From Flammulina velutipes (Eukaryota > Basidiomycota > Agaricomycetes > Agaricales > Physalacriaceae): a stretch of 64,000 nt of DNA. The notes beneath the pieces were generated by a model. It ran no database searches. It was not told where the DNA came from and saw nothing but the letters and a program-made list of their open reading frames with translations. Location of the stretch: assembly GCA_011800155.1 (NCBI GenBank), contig JAALGH010000011.1, forward strand, positions 1,674,001-1,738,000, read 5' to 3'. Shown in pieces: positions 11,646 to 23,965 of this stretch. Every line of letters starts with the position of its first letter. Within the stretch, counting starts at the first letter, position 1. A program made the position numbers and the translations under genes.

Positions 11646-12997
11646 GGTTGAAAAAGAATCTTGGGCTTGCTAGAGCTGTGGATGAGATGCTGAAGCTGGG
11701 ATCTACCTATGCTCCCTCTCTAGATTTTATACCTGAAGTGTGAATGAAGTCATCTGGAAACCAAGACGACACGGGACTTTCGCATGAAGTTGGGGAGCAA
11801 TCAGACCTCCCAATCGGGCTGGAAGGTGGGAGATTAGATGCCGAAATGACTTGGAAGAATGTGGTTGTTAAAGAAAGAGACCTTGAAGATTGCTATGGGC
11901 GCACCACCATCTCCGCTCGATATACAGAAGACGCGGGAGAGGTTAGGGGCGTATTGGAGCCCGCGGACAGAGAATATTCGAGACCAGCCGGTAGTGAGGT
12001 TTGCGATTGATTTGTGGAATCGCAGGACACCTGGCATGAGGTGTGGCGCACTGGAACGAGAAGTGGGCTAAAAATGGGATGCTTCCGCTTTACTGAGATT
12101 GAAATAGAAGGAGATCCCAGTACGTTCACAAATATAGATATTGGAGAGATAGTACTGTCGTCAAGCGATTAGGATAGGCAAAACAGCACAGACAAGACTT
12201 ACGTTTATGGCAGGCTTCTGGTCGGCGTCTGTTAGAAATTTCGGTACTCTCGGTGCTGTACGAGCCAGTTTAACACGCCCTTTGTCGTCGGCGTATGGAA
12301 GCGCTTGGGAAGTGTAGCTCTTTGTCGTCACGTCGAGGCCCCGCTGTTAGATCCGAATTCGAAGTACTGCAGGATGCATTTGCTTCTCCAAGTACGACAG
12401 AAATGCATTAGACGCGCCCTAGAACAAGTCAAAGCTGAGCTGTTGACAATTTCCGAGGCGTCGTGGTGGTTGCTGGACAAGAGCAGAATGATGGCAAACA
12501 ACTCTACCTCATTCCATCATCATTAATATTTTTAATGGCCACGACGCCGACGCCGACGAGTACGGAAGCCAAGAGTAATCTGGCCACGACGTATACGGGA
12601 TCCATATGAAGCACTAAGAGCGACTTGTACCATTTCAACGAATATTGTTGAACAGCGAACGCGTTTAAAGGTTAGGCTGTCCACTATCGGTGCCGAGGAC
12701 TATACTAGGTGCGTTCGGTCCTTGTTCCTGCGACCTTAGGCTCACATAGTCCGACAGCGCTCAGCCGTTCTATCTTTGCGTCTACCGCGCAAAGAAAAAG
12801 TAACCGATTCGAGATATGTAAGTACTTAGTTTTATCTTCATTCACCTTTCAATCTAACTCAGTTTGCCCTAGCTTATCAATGCCCGATGATGACTGGTAC
12901 CCCCCGTGACCGCAATGTTCTCCTAGATGGCGCCCAGTGATATTGATCCTTGACAAAGACTATCACGACGACCCATTCTCCCTCTTAGTAAATCGCC
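11646..12997. other. Intergenic, with weak coding hints
   Basis: No convincing full gene. On the minus strand, about 12225-12350, one frame reads SYTSQALPYADDKGR...TAPRVPKFLTDADQKP and ends at a GT donor; it looks coding but I could not complete a gene. A 33-codon Arg-rich minus frame ends at 12532 (GFRTRRRRRRGH). Both are recorded only as hints. Confidence 0.3.
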
Positions 12998-14827
12998 ATG
13001 AACGGCTGGCATCCTGGCGAGAGCGCTATTCGCGAGAAAACTGGCTTCGTAAAAGACCCAAGCACCCATTTTCTGTACACCAGCATCCAAGGCGATCTTC
13101 CCCATGACCATGGCGTATTTTATTCCACTCGCCTTCCCTTTCTACCCGTCACGGTTCTTGATGATGACAACCGACCGTGGGGATCTATTCTTGCAGATAG
13201 TGGCGCCCTCGGTTTTGTGTCCTATCCGCGGTATACAACGTTGATTGCCAGAGCGCAAGTCTGGGAAGGAGATCCGATCCGTACTGCAAAAGTAAACCAG
13301 GACGGCACATCCTTGATTGCGGGAATCGGTGTCGAGTTTTCTACTAGGCGAAGAAACAAGTTTGCAGGTAAGATTACCAAAGTGGACAAGGCGGACCTTT
13401 GGAACATCGAGATCAATGTCGACGAAGCCATTGGGTATGTTTCTCACCTTTCTCAAATGGCAGGAAACTGATATCTTGCCAGGAACTGCCCAAAGTACAT
13501 CGCCGTACGCGAACTTGTTCCCCATCCATCTACACCAAAGGTCGTCGATTCAAATCTACAGTTTTCGGAAAGTGATCGACTGTCCCCAACCGCGCTTGCC
13601 CTAATTAACGAGTCCGATACCATCTTTTTCGGTACCGCGTTCGCGAGCTCCGATCCAAACTATCCATCTCATCTTGGCATGAACATCCGTGGCGGTCGCC
13701 CTGGTTTCGTTCGAGCCACCTCCTCTGGACGCACCCTCGTGCTCCCTGACTACTCTGGAAACCGAATTATGACATCTCTGGGAAATGTCGAAGCGACCCC
13801 GCTTGCTTCCATCACGTTTGCCTCGTTCACCACTGGCGATATTTTGTACATTACTGGGAATGCGCGAAACCTCGTCGGCGAGGAGGCTAAGAAAGTCATG
13901 TTCCACGGGAGACTGACAATCCTCGACGTCACTGGGTACGTCTACGTGGCAAACGCTCTCCCGTCGAGGCAGAAGGAGGGCACGGAGGTGCAAACGAGTC
14001 CGTATAGCCCTCCAGTGAAGTTCTTGGTGGAGGAGAGGGCATCGTTTTCGAGAAACGAAGGTGATGACGCGATGCTGGTGAAGATGAAATTACATTCAGA
14101 CACGATCGGCACTTTCACGTTTTCCACGACGCGTCGCCTCGATATTGTCCCCGGCCAGGCTATCGTCCTCGACCTCTCCTCCTTCATTGGGGTACCCAAG
14201 TACCAACATATGGCACCCGGTAACCCCGTTTCAGTCAACGACGATCGCATACGGACATGGACTGTATCGTCCTCCTCCCCATCCGACAATGAATTCTCCA
14301 TCACACTAAAACTCAAACCTGGGGGTGCAGCTACCGGCGCGTTCTTTTCTATTGCGCATAAGGTTCCCGCCCACTTACTGGATGATACGCGACCGCTTCG
14401 GTTGAGCCTACCGGTGATGGGGGTTACTGGCGAGTTCTGTTTGGGCTCGGGTACCAAGAAGGTGGTGATGTTTGCCGGTGGGATTGGGGTGACGCCGTTT
14501 CTCAGCATGCTGGGTGCAGCTGGGGGAGATGTCGATGTTATTCTTGTATTATCAACGCGCGAGCCCGAAGTATTGGTGCCGTTGGTACAGGCGGTGAAGA
14601 AGGAAGGATTGTTGATACATGTGTTCTCGGAAGGGACATTTGAGGGCGATGTTGTCCCGCATGCAGGAAGGTTGTCGAAGGAGTGGTTAGTGGAGAGAAA
14701 GGCGGAATGGGAGGGGAGGGAGGTCTTTGTGTGTGGGCCAGCTGGGCTCAGTGGTGTTGTGAAGGGCGGACTACGGGAGGCTGGGGTAGATGTAGGGAAG
14801 ATTCGAGAGGAGGGATTCATATATTGA
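12998..14827 (+). CDS. Fusion oxidoreductase: PNPOx-like flavin domain plus ferredoxin-NADP reductase-type domain
   Basis: Exons are 12998-13434 and 13483-14827; the intron splits a Gly codon, giving 593 residues. The first ~290 residues resemble a pyridoxamine-phosphate-oxidase-like split-barrel flavin domain (HGVFYSTRLPFLPVTVLDDDNRPWGSIL, DTIFFGTAFASSD, HLGMNIRGGRPGFVR). The second half is an FNR-type module: an FAD-binding barrel with RTWTVSSSSP, a nucleotide-binding GGIGVTPFLSMLG, and VFVCGPAGLSG near the end. Such proteins move electrons from NAD(P)H through flavin; the acceptor is unknown. There is no [2Fe-2S] Cys cluster and no signal peptide, so it is probably intracellular. It lies inside the inverted-repeat bounded segment, divergent from the LPMO pair. 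Confidence 0.8.
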
Positions 14828-15075
14828 ATGCTAAAGCCCGGCATATTGGAGGTTAGAGATTGACGTTGTGTAATCGTCCAGGAATTCTAACTTCCTCATA
14901 GTAAAGTTTCGACAATTTCTACAGGCTCACTCCTTCTACCGGCATTCAGACTTCAAGTTGCACACTGATGCTCTTCTCATTATCAGCAGACATTTCAGCT
15001 CAACGATCGAGGTCTCAGACATCCGCGGAAGCGGACTTGGGCTTTGTCTCCGGGGTGGCTCCTATACCTATGCAT

Positions 15076-15081
15076 TATAAA
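15076..15081 (+). promoter_or_regulatory. TATA box of the right proline-rich gene
   Basis: TATAAA 67-72 bp before the ATG at 15148. Confidence 0.6.
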
Positions 15082-15147
15082 TTCAACGATCTACCCAATT
15101 CCAACTTAGAACTACCCCTTCGACTTCGACTTCACTCACAAGCCACA

Positions 15148-15528
15148 ATGCACCTACATTCTCTCAAACTGCACGTCCCCCGTCACTTCCGCTTCGGCAA
15201 GGCGAAGAAAGTTGAAGCGTCGACTCCCATACCATTGACTGCCATCGCCTCTCCAGACGTACCCCCATGCCCACCAACATCTCCATGCTTGGGCCCTTTA
15301 TCGCCACCGAGAACAGCTCCTGTATGCCCACCAACCCCAACACCAGTCCCATTACCGCCACGAAAACCTACACCAGATCTTCCGGAAGGCATGCACATCG
15401 AAATCGGCGAGATGATGATTTCATACTCCGGTCTGGGGCTTATGGTGCAAGCTCCGTCGCACTGGGAAGAATACAAGCGACTATGCGAACCTCCTCCTGA
15501 GCCAGAGCATCTAGAACGGTGGTACTAG
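15148..15528 (+). CDS. Small proline-rich protein (right inverted-repeat copy)
   Basis: Intact 126-residue frame, the twin of the minus-strand gene at 7583-7963: basic N-terminus, Pro/Thr linker, and a conserved acidic/aromatic C-terminus ending in RWY. The only coding difference I see is Gly for Ala in the linker. The promoter, leader and about 45 bp after the stop codon were copied too, so both copies could be expressed. Function not recognised. Confidence 0.6.
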   Translation: MHLHSLKLHVPRHFRFGKAKKVEASTPIPLTAIASPDVPPCPPTSPCLGPLSPPRTAPVCPPTPTPVPLPPRKPTPDLPEGMHIEIGEMMISYSGLGLMVQAPSHWEEYKRLCEPPPEPEHLERWY

Positions 15529-15827
15529 TGTGTGGCGCTGCTTGACCCCTTGAAAGTTGAAAGTAGTGAGTTTTGACGTTAATCCCGACCTCAATTAAAC
15601 TGCTGATTAGACACAGGCTACAATATACCCTCTTTAAAGCCGTATTACTGCTCACATTCTATCAATACATGCTGTGTTGTTCTTCCAAAGTTTTTGCGCA
15701 ACAATCTGATTATTGTCCAATCACAGTGCCTCGTGGTATAATTCGGAGCCGGAGGCAGGGTTCAGGGACTCTTCTTTCATCTTTCAACCTTGAATCAACA
15801 TTTGTCGCGCAACACTGTCAACTTGCG

Positions 15828-16984
15828 ATGGGGCAAACTTTTCGTATGTTCAACATGGACCAGACATTCTATTCGGAACATGCACATGCACGCCCGACAA
15901 TAGGAAGAGGAAAACTTAGGGAGTGGTTCTACAGTCCTGTGGTCTTTCGAAAGCTTGTTGAACTGTTGGCCGTTCCCCATGTCACACTTCCTGATAATCC
16001 CCTGGAAGGTCAACAACAAGTCTTGTCATCAACTTCGACGTCGACAACGCAAGTACCTCCCTTCACGCCACTTTCTTCCGCTTGTTAAACCTTTTTATTG
16101 ACAGAGGTCTTCACAATCTTCCTATTGAGCTCCACGGGAAGATATACAGCGAATTACAAGACTATGTCGACGTGTTTTGCGTGTGTCTGACGTCGAAATA
16201 CATGTGGAACGCAGGTATCCGTCGACTAGGGCAGCTATACCCGCGCTATGCCTGTCGGCATTATGGCAGCTGGGCCGGGGACCGTATCATCACACCAGGC
16301 GAATACTCCCAGTCCATACCAGCACATGCCCTTTCTTCCATAGAGGCAAATGCTATCTTAGCTATTTTCGAATCCTTAATCGAAGGGAAACGCAGGATAT
16401 ATTCTGGAGAACCGGTAACCTCGACTAAACAAGAGCTTCTTGCATTGGGCGAAGGCAAGGAGGCACCTAAACGCACCACTACTAGGTATGGCGAATATAT
16501 TGACCTAGATAGAGATATGTTTCCGATGGCACTTGGTCTACTCGCCGATCTCACTGAAGTCTCTCCCGATCCTCGCATGACGTTGGCACTGCAGACGGAC
16601 CTTGACGAAAGCATCGTTGCGTGGACGAAACCCATCGAGTCGCCTGATTACTCCTCTACCGTACCATGGATCCTCCGTAACCTATCCAAACGGCTATATG
16701 TCCGTGCCGACGCACTCGCTCACATGCCCAACCGCCAGTCACCTTGCTTGTCAAGGTCATTCAAAAGTGGAAATTATACCGCCGGCTTGCACGGAACAAA
16801 TAAGTACAAACCGACGGCTGCTTCGGCTTTCTCCGATACAGGTCTCCCGCCACTTAGCGTACTTAACGCTCAGCACGATTCTCATATTGCTCACAACATA
16901 ATTGAATCACTCTCATTCCTCAAATATAACTTGACCTTCAAAATTGTGACAGAACTGAATGCTCATGCTACACGCCACATATAA
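15828..16984 (+). CDS. Agaricomycete 'MGQ' F-box-like protein
   Basis: Exon 1 starts MGQTFRMFNMDQ and runs through GKLREWFYS...ELLAVPHVTLPDNPLEG. This is the usual opening of a family expanded in agaricomycetes. An intron at about 16009-16106 restores the frame into LHNLPIELHGKIYSELQDY and VFCVCLTSKYMWNAGIRRL, a degenerate F-box-like helical segment. SWAGDRIITPGEYS, another family hallmark, follows. F-box proteins link substrates to SCF ubiquitin ligases, but binding to Skp1 is not shown by this sequence. The C-terminal ~130 residues (from ALQTDLDES) lack strong family resemblance and may be partly out of the original frame. An alternative first intron starting at 16053 breaks phase, so I preferred 16009. 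Confidence 0.55.
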
Positions 16985-17391
16985 AGTCCTCCTCCTCATG
17001 CCTCAATTGGGCCACGTGACTTACAGTCCGTAGCCACATCGAACATACAAGAGAGCTGCCGCTGGGCATCCTGCTCCAATATCTCATGGAATTTGCTTTC
17101 CTCTGACCTGGCTTGTAATGTGCACGCCAATGCTCGATGTTGCTTATAAAATCAACCCCTTCTATATCCTACCCCAGATAGATAAAGTTCTGCCATCCTC
17201 CCAGTGACCCACTGTACATTGTATGCCCTGAGTACAAAACAAGCAAGGTTGTGCGACGCCGCAGGCGGCACCTCCCGAGTTACTCAGCCCTTTTGAAATC
17301 GACCGCGTCCTGACCCTGGGGAACGTGGTCATGTATCGCACCACCATTTCCAACGAAGGAGATCACACCTTGAAATGTCCCCCGGCGCAAG

Positions 17392-17553
17392 GTATCAATC
17401 AGCCTTACACACGGTGAATGGGCTGGTGATCGGTTTGACATTGTGCAGTTGACCAAGCTGGATGGCGAGATAGAGCAGTGGACGGAAGTGACGAGTGAAG
17501 TCAAGGCGGCGTTGATGAGTATTGCGAGATACAACAACATTCGAAAGTTTTAA
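17392..17553 (+). pseudogene. Remnant of an F-box-like gene
   Basis: A short frame encodes VSISLTHGEWAGDRFDIVQL and continues to MSIARYNNIRKF and a stop. GEWAGDRFD resembles the GDRI/GDRF block of the neighbouring 'MGQ' family. Upstream (17160-17390) the same-sense frames are interrupted by stops, so this is most likely a decayed duplicate. The left limit is uncertain. Confidence 0.35.
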
Positions 17554-17830
17554 CACTTACGGTCTTATAGAAACGGAGTTCGGATATAGATTTTCTATCG
17601 TTGTGCCGTATCATTGCCTGTAATTATTCGCAACAATAATGTTGTCTGTGAAATCGTGTCGCTGATTGCCAACAATCATTGTAGGCTACAAAAGGTTGAA
17701 CTGACAATGCTCATTCAATGGGGCGCTTTGACCACGTGAATGGACCATGCTCGACGAACAATGGTAGATCGTATGTATTTAAAGACCGTGTTTCTTGCTC
17801 TCAAACGCTTCGCCTCACCCTCTCCAAGAC

Positions 17831-18773
17831 ATGTCTTCATCCCCTGAAAGCGGCGTTCAATCTGAATGGGACCCGTTAGTGAATTTTACTTCTGACCACC
17901 AACTTCACTCACGAAATGATATAGAATCCTCTACAGCGTCCTCACCAAGTCAGGCCTTCCAGTGGATTATTTAAAGGATCCCGATCAGCTTCGCAAACTT
18001 TTGGTGCACCTCCTTACCACAACAATGCAACCGTGGGTATTTATCTCAATCTTACAAGATTAGGATATTCATGATTCTTGACAGAGAAAAGCCCATAGAC
18101 GGCCGACCTCAGAGTCTCATCAACGTCCTCATGCACCCAAACGGGTATGTAAATTTGATCCAACAGTACATTGCAAGAATTGACATTTGACTGCTAGCTA
18201 CCCACTCGTCTTAGCCGACTATTTGTAAGATGATGGCTCGATGATCTTATTCTCTCGTCTGAACGCTTTAACAGTTCAAACACCGAATTTTCATACCACC
18301 CCGTTAGCGTCGGAGCGCAGTTACAACTGCTCGCCGATACCTTTCCCACATTGACGCGCTCGCCATTGCATCTCTTCTTCTTTGGAAAGCGTATCACTAT
18401 CAACGACACTGCTACCTATGATTGCCCTCTGGTGCCTGTCGACTCATGCATGGGCCACGATATAGCGCACGGTGATATGGCCACGCACATACAGCGGTTG
18501 CATGGTCGCTCAACAATAAACTCAGAAGGCAATAACATAGTCAAGTACCCTTGTTGGCTATGCCTCGGCGACATGTCCCCCGACTTCGCCTGGGAGGTTT
18601 TCGACAACCCAGATAGGTTACATGACCATCTGTCCACTCACCACCTTGACACCGACCCCTTTATCTGCCCGTATTGCGATATCGATGTCCCGTGCATGTC
18701 TTCTCTTGTCACCCACTTTATGTCTTGCCCACAGTTTTCTGAGAAGGTTCTCCGCCTTGCTCCGTATCTGTAG
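17831..18773 (+). CDS. Uncharacterised protein with C-terminal Cys/His-rich region
   Basis: Five exons splice in phase: MSSSPESGVQSEWDP, then ILYSVLTKSGLPVDYLKDPDQL, KPIDGRPQSLINVLMHPNG, YPLVLADYLF and a long last exon. The last exon contains FFFGKRITINDTATYDCP and then a Cys/His series: YPCWLCLGD, LHDHLSTHHLD, FICPYCDIDVPC, VTHFMSCPQF. The CxxC...HxxxH and CxxC...HxxxC spacing suggests one or two zinc-binding modules, perhaps C2H2-like. There is no membrane segment or signal peptide. I do not recognise the family. The start ATG follows a probable TATA-type sequence (TATTTAAAG near 17776). Confidence 0.6.
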
Positions 18774-18993
18774 GCGCCGTCATTATATAGCGATAGATAG
18801 ATCCCGCTTTTGTCATAAGTCACTAGATTCTATAGACATCGATTCAACTTTACTGTGAATTCATCATCAAAGACCCCGAGAGAGAAATGAGAGGGTTTAT
18901 AAGTACTGAATCTAACAGAGCCGAGTTAATCAAGGCCTAGTGTTTGGACCTTGCGTCCCAAAATTTGGCATCCTACTTCCATCGCCTTCAAAA

Positions 18994-20382
18994 TTATCCA
19001 AGCTGTAAGATATTGTCAATGACAAGAAAGTGATAAAGGTTCGTAGACACCCACAACAAGCGAGCTACCCCGGACGCGTGCGTCGTCATCTGCGCATCGT
19101 TATGGCCAACCCCAGCAACGTAGTCAACCGTGTCCCCATCGTCAGCTGGGAACCACGCCTGGAATCTATTGAATCTTTCCCCACGGTTCGCCCTGATGTT
19201 ATCGATAAGCTTCCAGATTTAGCACCGAAAGAATTCGTATTTCTCACCCAGTTGTGAAAGGCGCGCAGTCCCCTTTGGAAGAATCGCCGAAGTCATTCAG
19301 ACCTCTAGCGTACGCTATGTTGCGGGAGAAGTAGCGGGCGCGTACAGCATCGACGCCCTGTGTCTCAACGAACTCTTTCTCGTATTCGATGTCGTAATTC
19401 GATAGTCCCTGGTTCCAATCGTCGTATGTAGCGCAGGTTGACGTGATGGGTCGACTTGTATTCAGCCTGTCAACTGTTAATGAAGGATATTTCACGGGGT
19501 TTTGAGAAGCGGGCGTACCACGCGTACGAGCTGGGATTCCCTATCCAATAGACGAGAGGAACTTATGGGCGCGTGAGCAAATGAATTAGAACTTCATTTT
19601 GGCGTACCTCTCAAAGGTAATACCTTTCCCACGGCAGCGTAGCGTTGAAGCATCTGGGCTCCCATACTGTGGCCAGCGACTACGACTTCATTCAGATTTG
19701 GATAAATCGAGGCATCGTTGAAGTAGGTGATTATCTGGTCCAAAACTTCGAAAGACGAAACAGGCTGCCCAGTAGGATTCACGCTGTTCCTGCCAGTGGA
19801 CCAACCACGGATACCGAACCCAATATCAGCTAAGAATATGTCAACCCAGAAACGATTACATGGCAAATAGACTCAACATTGCCAGGTGAGAGCATTCGAG
19901 CCAGCTGGTGCGCGCGCGTCAACTGAGAAGTAAGGCGCCAACAATGCTACGCTCTGTTCGGTGACTGCAGGATTACTGGCGGTTGCTTTCTTGAGTGCTA
20001 TGAACCTTTGAGCATGAATCGATAGAGATAAATACTATATGCACCAGCTAAGATTCTTGAGAAGTATTGGTTGGGGTTTGAATCTGCTCCATGGACGTAA
20101 ATGATTGCTCTCTTAACCTATATTGCCGAATCAATCTTCGTAAGAGCATGATGGACGAGATGTAGGACTCACGCCTGTACTATCCTGCCTCCTTCCATTT
20201 GGGAAGGAGAAGTAATTCAACAACGTAGTTCGTCCGCCGGCACTGTCGAATATGTTGAAGTAAGCCTTCTGCGCCCCAGTAACATTAGCAAGAGAGACGG
20301 TGAATGTTTGGCCCTCGAACTGCTGAGCGACAGCGATGCCGAGAGCTAGCCAAAGAACTGTGAATATGCGGAGCATGATCAT
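18994..20382 (-). CDS. Secreted alpha/beta-hydrolase-like protein
   Basis: The N-terminus MIMLRIFTVLWLALGIAVAQ is a signal peptide. An intron after DSTG joins VKRAIIYVHGADSNPNQYFSRI, a hydrolase oxyanion-loop block (HGAD). The nucleophile elbow is VVVAGHSMGAQ (Ser in GHSMG). The C-terminal exon, reached by an intron starting at the GTGAG near 19247, encodes AWFPADDGDTVDYVAGVGHNDAQM, supplying a candidate catalytic His. Without this splice the frame stops at 19244, but the family His would then be missing, so I extended the gene to 18994. Another exon joint (about 19820-19880) is inferred by phase. Substrate unknown; a secreted esterase or lipase-like role is possible. Confidence 0.7.
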
Positions 20383-22320
20383 CTCTGGTAAGGCGTTTAT
20401 CAACGTGATAGCGCGCTTTTATAGGCCAGATTTTATTCAGCAGTACGGCACCGACACACATGACAAGGCTCGTGGCAGTCTTCGAAGACGAGACGAGCAT
20501 GGCCAGGAGAAAGAAGGACCAGTCCTCAAGCACGACGACACGGCATATGCGAGCTGGCAGATCGAGGCCTTGACACGAAAGATGTAATGGCGGAGGCCGT
20601 TGAATTGAGAATACGTGTTAGACCGGTAGACGTGATCAACGAAATGACTTCAAGCTGTTCCGTCACGGCTTGAAGACAAGCTGCAATTGAACCATCAACG
20701 TTGAGTTTGTCACTCGTGGGATGGAAAGACTACTATAGGATTCAGCACAGTTTGAGATTTATTGAAAAACCAAGGCCTGACTAGTGACCTACAAGTAACA
20801 TTGACCGCAGGTGGTGGTGGTGGTGGTGATTGAACAAGCTTCATGTCCAAGATCAGGGTGGCCGGCAAACTCCGGCTTTCACTCTCGTAACTTGAACGTG
20901 GCGGAGTCAATCGTGAACACTCGTTAATAATCCTCTAATCTTCCGAGGGATAAATAGCTTTGTATCTTCCCACATATCTAATCTTTCGATGCACTTGTGG
21001 TCACTTGAGCAATATTAATCAGTGCCTCACCGGACTTGCGACATTTCCTCCTGGATTCCATGCTTATTTACGCTCCCCATTTTTAGGCTTTAATAGCTGG
21101 TGTCTCCTAGTGTGCACTTCTTACGACTAAGCTCGTGCTGTTTACCATTGTGCTTGCTAATGGCCTTTGCTTACTCTTTCACGATCAAAATTACGACCAT
21201 ATGGGGGGCCCTAGAGATGCTTTTCGGTTCTGGCCCTCAGAGCGCTACGCTATTAATTGCTGCGTTCACTGAGCGTTCGACCAGCTAACGGGAGGAGACA
21301 GAAAATTCTAACATTTTCAGGTCCGCTCGTGGCGTTAGGTACTCATATCAATAGTATCTTCACCTGGTGCTTCCAAAGAGAACCTTGTACTCCAACCGAT
21401 CTTCGAGAAGTGGTCACCCCACATTGAATAAGCCGTTCCATCCTCTGCTAAAAGGTTTCCAAACTCGATGTGGCCTTCTCGTTCGTCTCTCATGCGCAAT
21501 CTTCTGATAGCACGCACTTACGCCTCATAGTTTTGCCTTCAATGTCATGGTACCAAGATGCTACGTGATCTGTAGGATTCAATTGAGGTGAGCGCTCAAG
21601 GACAAGCATCCTCCGGCGACTTCAAGACAACTCCGAGGACCCCTTCTTCGCCTCGTAGACATGGTTTCTTCCAAAGCAATACCTATCCATATACGATGAG
21701 TACGGTGTATCACAAGTATCAAAGGAACGTTCTGGGGTGGTGACTCAATCAATATTGAATCTCCAGGACCTGAACCGGATTATGGTGTGCATATTTCGTA
21801 CATATACTGATGCTTCCGACGAAGCAACACGTAGCATCTCTTGCACTGCGTACAGTAGATGTTCTATCGAGCCCAGAAACGGGAGAAGACAGATCCTGTA
21901 GCTGACTGGCAAGACGAGTAAGAGGCGACACCGCCACCAGGACCTATTACTTGATCGTCATCAAAAAGATGTCCGATCATCTTCAGAATTTTCCATGAAC
22001 CTGGCCGTTTGAATTTCGAAAAGGCCGGCATCCTTTTTCCTGCCACCATCCTTTATCGAAGGGAGCATTCCTATTTACGAATATTCGGTACGACCAAGCA
22101 CAGAGTGCTTTCATTTGCTGCTTGTGTGCGCGTCTAGTATGTGCTTCTCCGCATTCTCCTCAAATTAGTTCCGATTCTGAATGATGAACAACAGTTGTAG
22201 TTCCACACATCGCCAGCGGCGCACTTGCTAGGTCCACACACTCGTTTTACCACATTCTTTGTTCCTTCCCCCCCCACTGGCTGCCTCTGACGACCATGTT
22301 CACCCCCCCCTCCCTCGCCA
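20383..22320. other. Gene-poor stretch, possible decayed gene on the minus strand
   Basis: No complete gene recognised. Minus-strand pieces between 21330 and 22050 (for example FKRPGSWKILKMIGHLFDDD, RDEREGHIEFGNLLAEDGTAY) look once-coding but are separated by stops and lack a consistent splice chain. They may be a decayed gene. Confidence 0.35.
20810..20828. repeat. GGT trinucleotide microsatellite
   Basis: Six uninterrupted GGT units. Confidence 0.9.
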
Positions 22321-23507
22321 ATGCCTTCTCGTCCTGAAGAATTGAAACAGGAGGATGATGTGCCGCTATTACCCCCCGCGGCGCCTTTGGTCGACAAGCG
22401 CACCGTAGGGCGCAGATACCGATGGACGGTCATTCTCGCCCCACTAGCCTTGATAATTATAACGGCATCGACTCGCTGTATCACTCACCCAGCGGCATTC
22501 GACGTACTGTCCGAAGGCCTACCGTTCGACTGGCACACGATGTCGACGAAAGGCGCTGACTGGCGCGTGCACCAACCTCACGATCGTCGACAGTCTGTCG
22601 AGACGCTATCCGAGGCTGAGATCGCGACGACCTTGGTCAAGGCGGGTTCGAGTGCTTCATCCACGAGAGTCTCTGCGTCGACCACCGCCACCGCCACAGC
22701 GGTTCCCACTGTTCCTGTCGACCCCCATGTCCCTGCCCCCTTCCCCCAACCCTTCGATTCCGACATTACACAGAACTACTCTTCCCAGACATGCTTCGAT
22801 TTTTTCAGGAACATGACCAACACTCCTGCCTTCCGCCAATGTCGGCCGTTCTCATTGCTCCTGCAGACATCGGCTGCATTCATAAATGTAATGCTCTTGC
22901 TTTCCCGCCCAGCGTGTCTCCTACTGATTGAGATCTCCAGTATCAGGATAATCTAACGGAGCTCAATGATGTCGTTTGGGGAATCTGTAACCCGCCTCAG
23001 GGTTTCGACCAATGTGTTTCCAACATGAACTGGTTCGCTACCGCCATCCAGGATTCCTGTGCCATCGACATCGCAGCTGAGAACGACCTCGCTCTTTCTA
23101 CGTTGACAGCGCTGAAGGGGTATGGGCCCATGTTCGACGCTGCTTGCCAAACGGACCCCACGACAAACACCTACTGCTACGTAAATGCGGTCCATAGTTC
23201 CAACCCCTCGGACCAGTACTTTTACCAGCTTCCCCTCGGGATTTCGGTGCCCAACACGTCGACGCCGTCCTGTTCGTCGTGCACGAAGAGCGTTATGAAT
23301 GTCTACGCTGCAGCCTATCCAGAGTCTGAAGCCCTGCAAAAGACATATACGAATGCACAGAAACTGGCAGACGACGCGTGCGGGAATGGATACGCTCCGA
23401 CTGTCGCTGTTTCTGCGCAGTCCAGTGCCCTCTCTTCCGCTTCGTCCGGCGCCGGATGGTTCTTTGGAATTCTTCTTGTATCACTGACCTTGTTCACGTT
23501 ACATTGA
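22321..23507 (+). CDS. DUF7729-type cell-surface protein
   Basis: Two exons (22321-22887, 22941-23507) of equal length give 377 residues. After an acidic/Pro-rich head comes a hydrophobic segment (WTVILAPLALIIITAS, about residues 40-55) that could be a signal anchor. A Thr/Ser/Ala-rich linker follows. The conserved domain begins PFPQPFDSDITQNYSSQTC, with FFRNMTNTPAFRQCRPFSLLL and a series of paired Cys (GICNPP, FDQCVSN, CAIDIAAEND, ACQTDPTTNTYCY, SCSSCTKSVM). The C-terminus is Ser/Ala-rich, then hydrophobic (WFFGILLVSLTLFTL), fitting a GPI signal or a second membrane span. Function unknown; position at the plasma membrane or wall is inferred. Confidence 0.8.
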
Positions 23508-23965
23508 TTGGACATCGCTCTCTTTTCCCTCATCTTTGGGTTGTCAGTTGCTTTACTCTATTTATCTTGGTATTTACGATTCGTTGGTGGACTGTGGTTA
23601 TCCGGTACTTACACACTACGCTCACCATCTTTCGAATTCGGTATCGTATGGAGGCTTTGCCCTTCGTGCGTGCTTGCTACTCGATTGTGTATTTAGTTCG
23701 CTGTATGTAGAACATTCCTTATCGAATATTCTCTTCGATTCGTACTACTTACGATGGGCATAAGTGGACCGTGTTGACGATTTTTCTCGGAGCTGATAGG
23801 TTCAAATTGAACGTAGTATATGCTCAATTTATTGTGGACTGATGGGTGTTGCGCGCACAGTTGAAACACGATTCAATTCCTCCGAATGGATAGCAATACG
23901 ACTGTTCAACCTAGATTCAATGAGAGCTAATTTAAAGGGTGCATAGTGTAAGAACATACAGTGGT
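23508..23965. other. Intergenic, converging 3' ends
   Basis: I see no feature beyond probable 3' untranslated sequence. Confidence 0.5.

Larger units (their letters stand above)
15000..15575. repeat. Right copy of the ~0.57 kb inverted repeat
   Basis: Reverse complement of 7544-8111. The last bases differ by a 6-nt insertion. The two copies enclose about 6.9 kb. Confidence 0.95.

Noticed and set aside
13942..14844. 300-codon minus-strand frame
   Set aside because: Lies antisense to the FNR-type domain. The plus strand has the GGIGVTPF and CGPAG motifs, so the minus frame is a by-product of codon use.
22134..22484. 116-codon minus-strand frame
   Set aside because: Shadow of the DUF7729 gene and its promoter.
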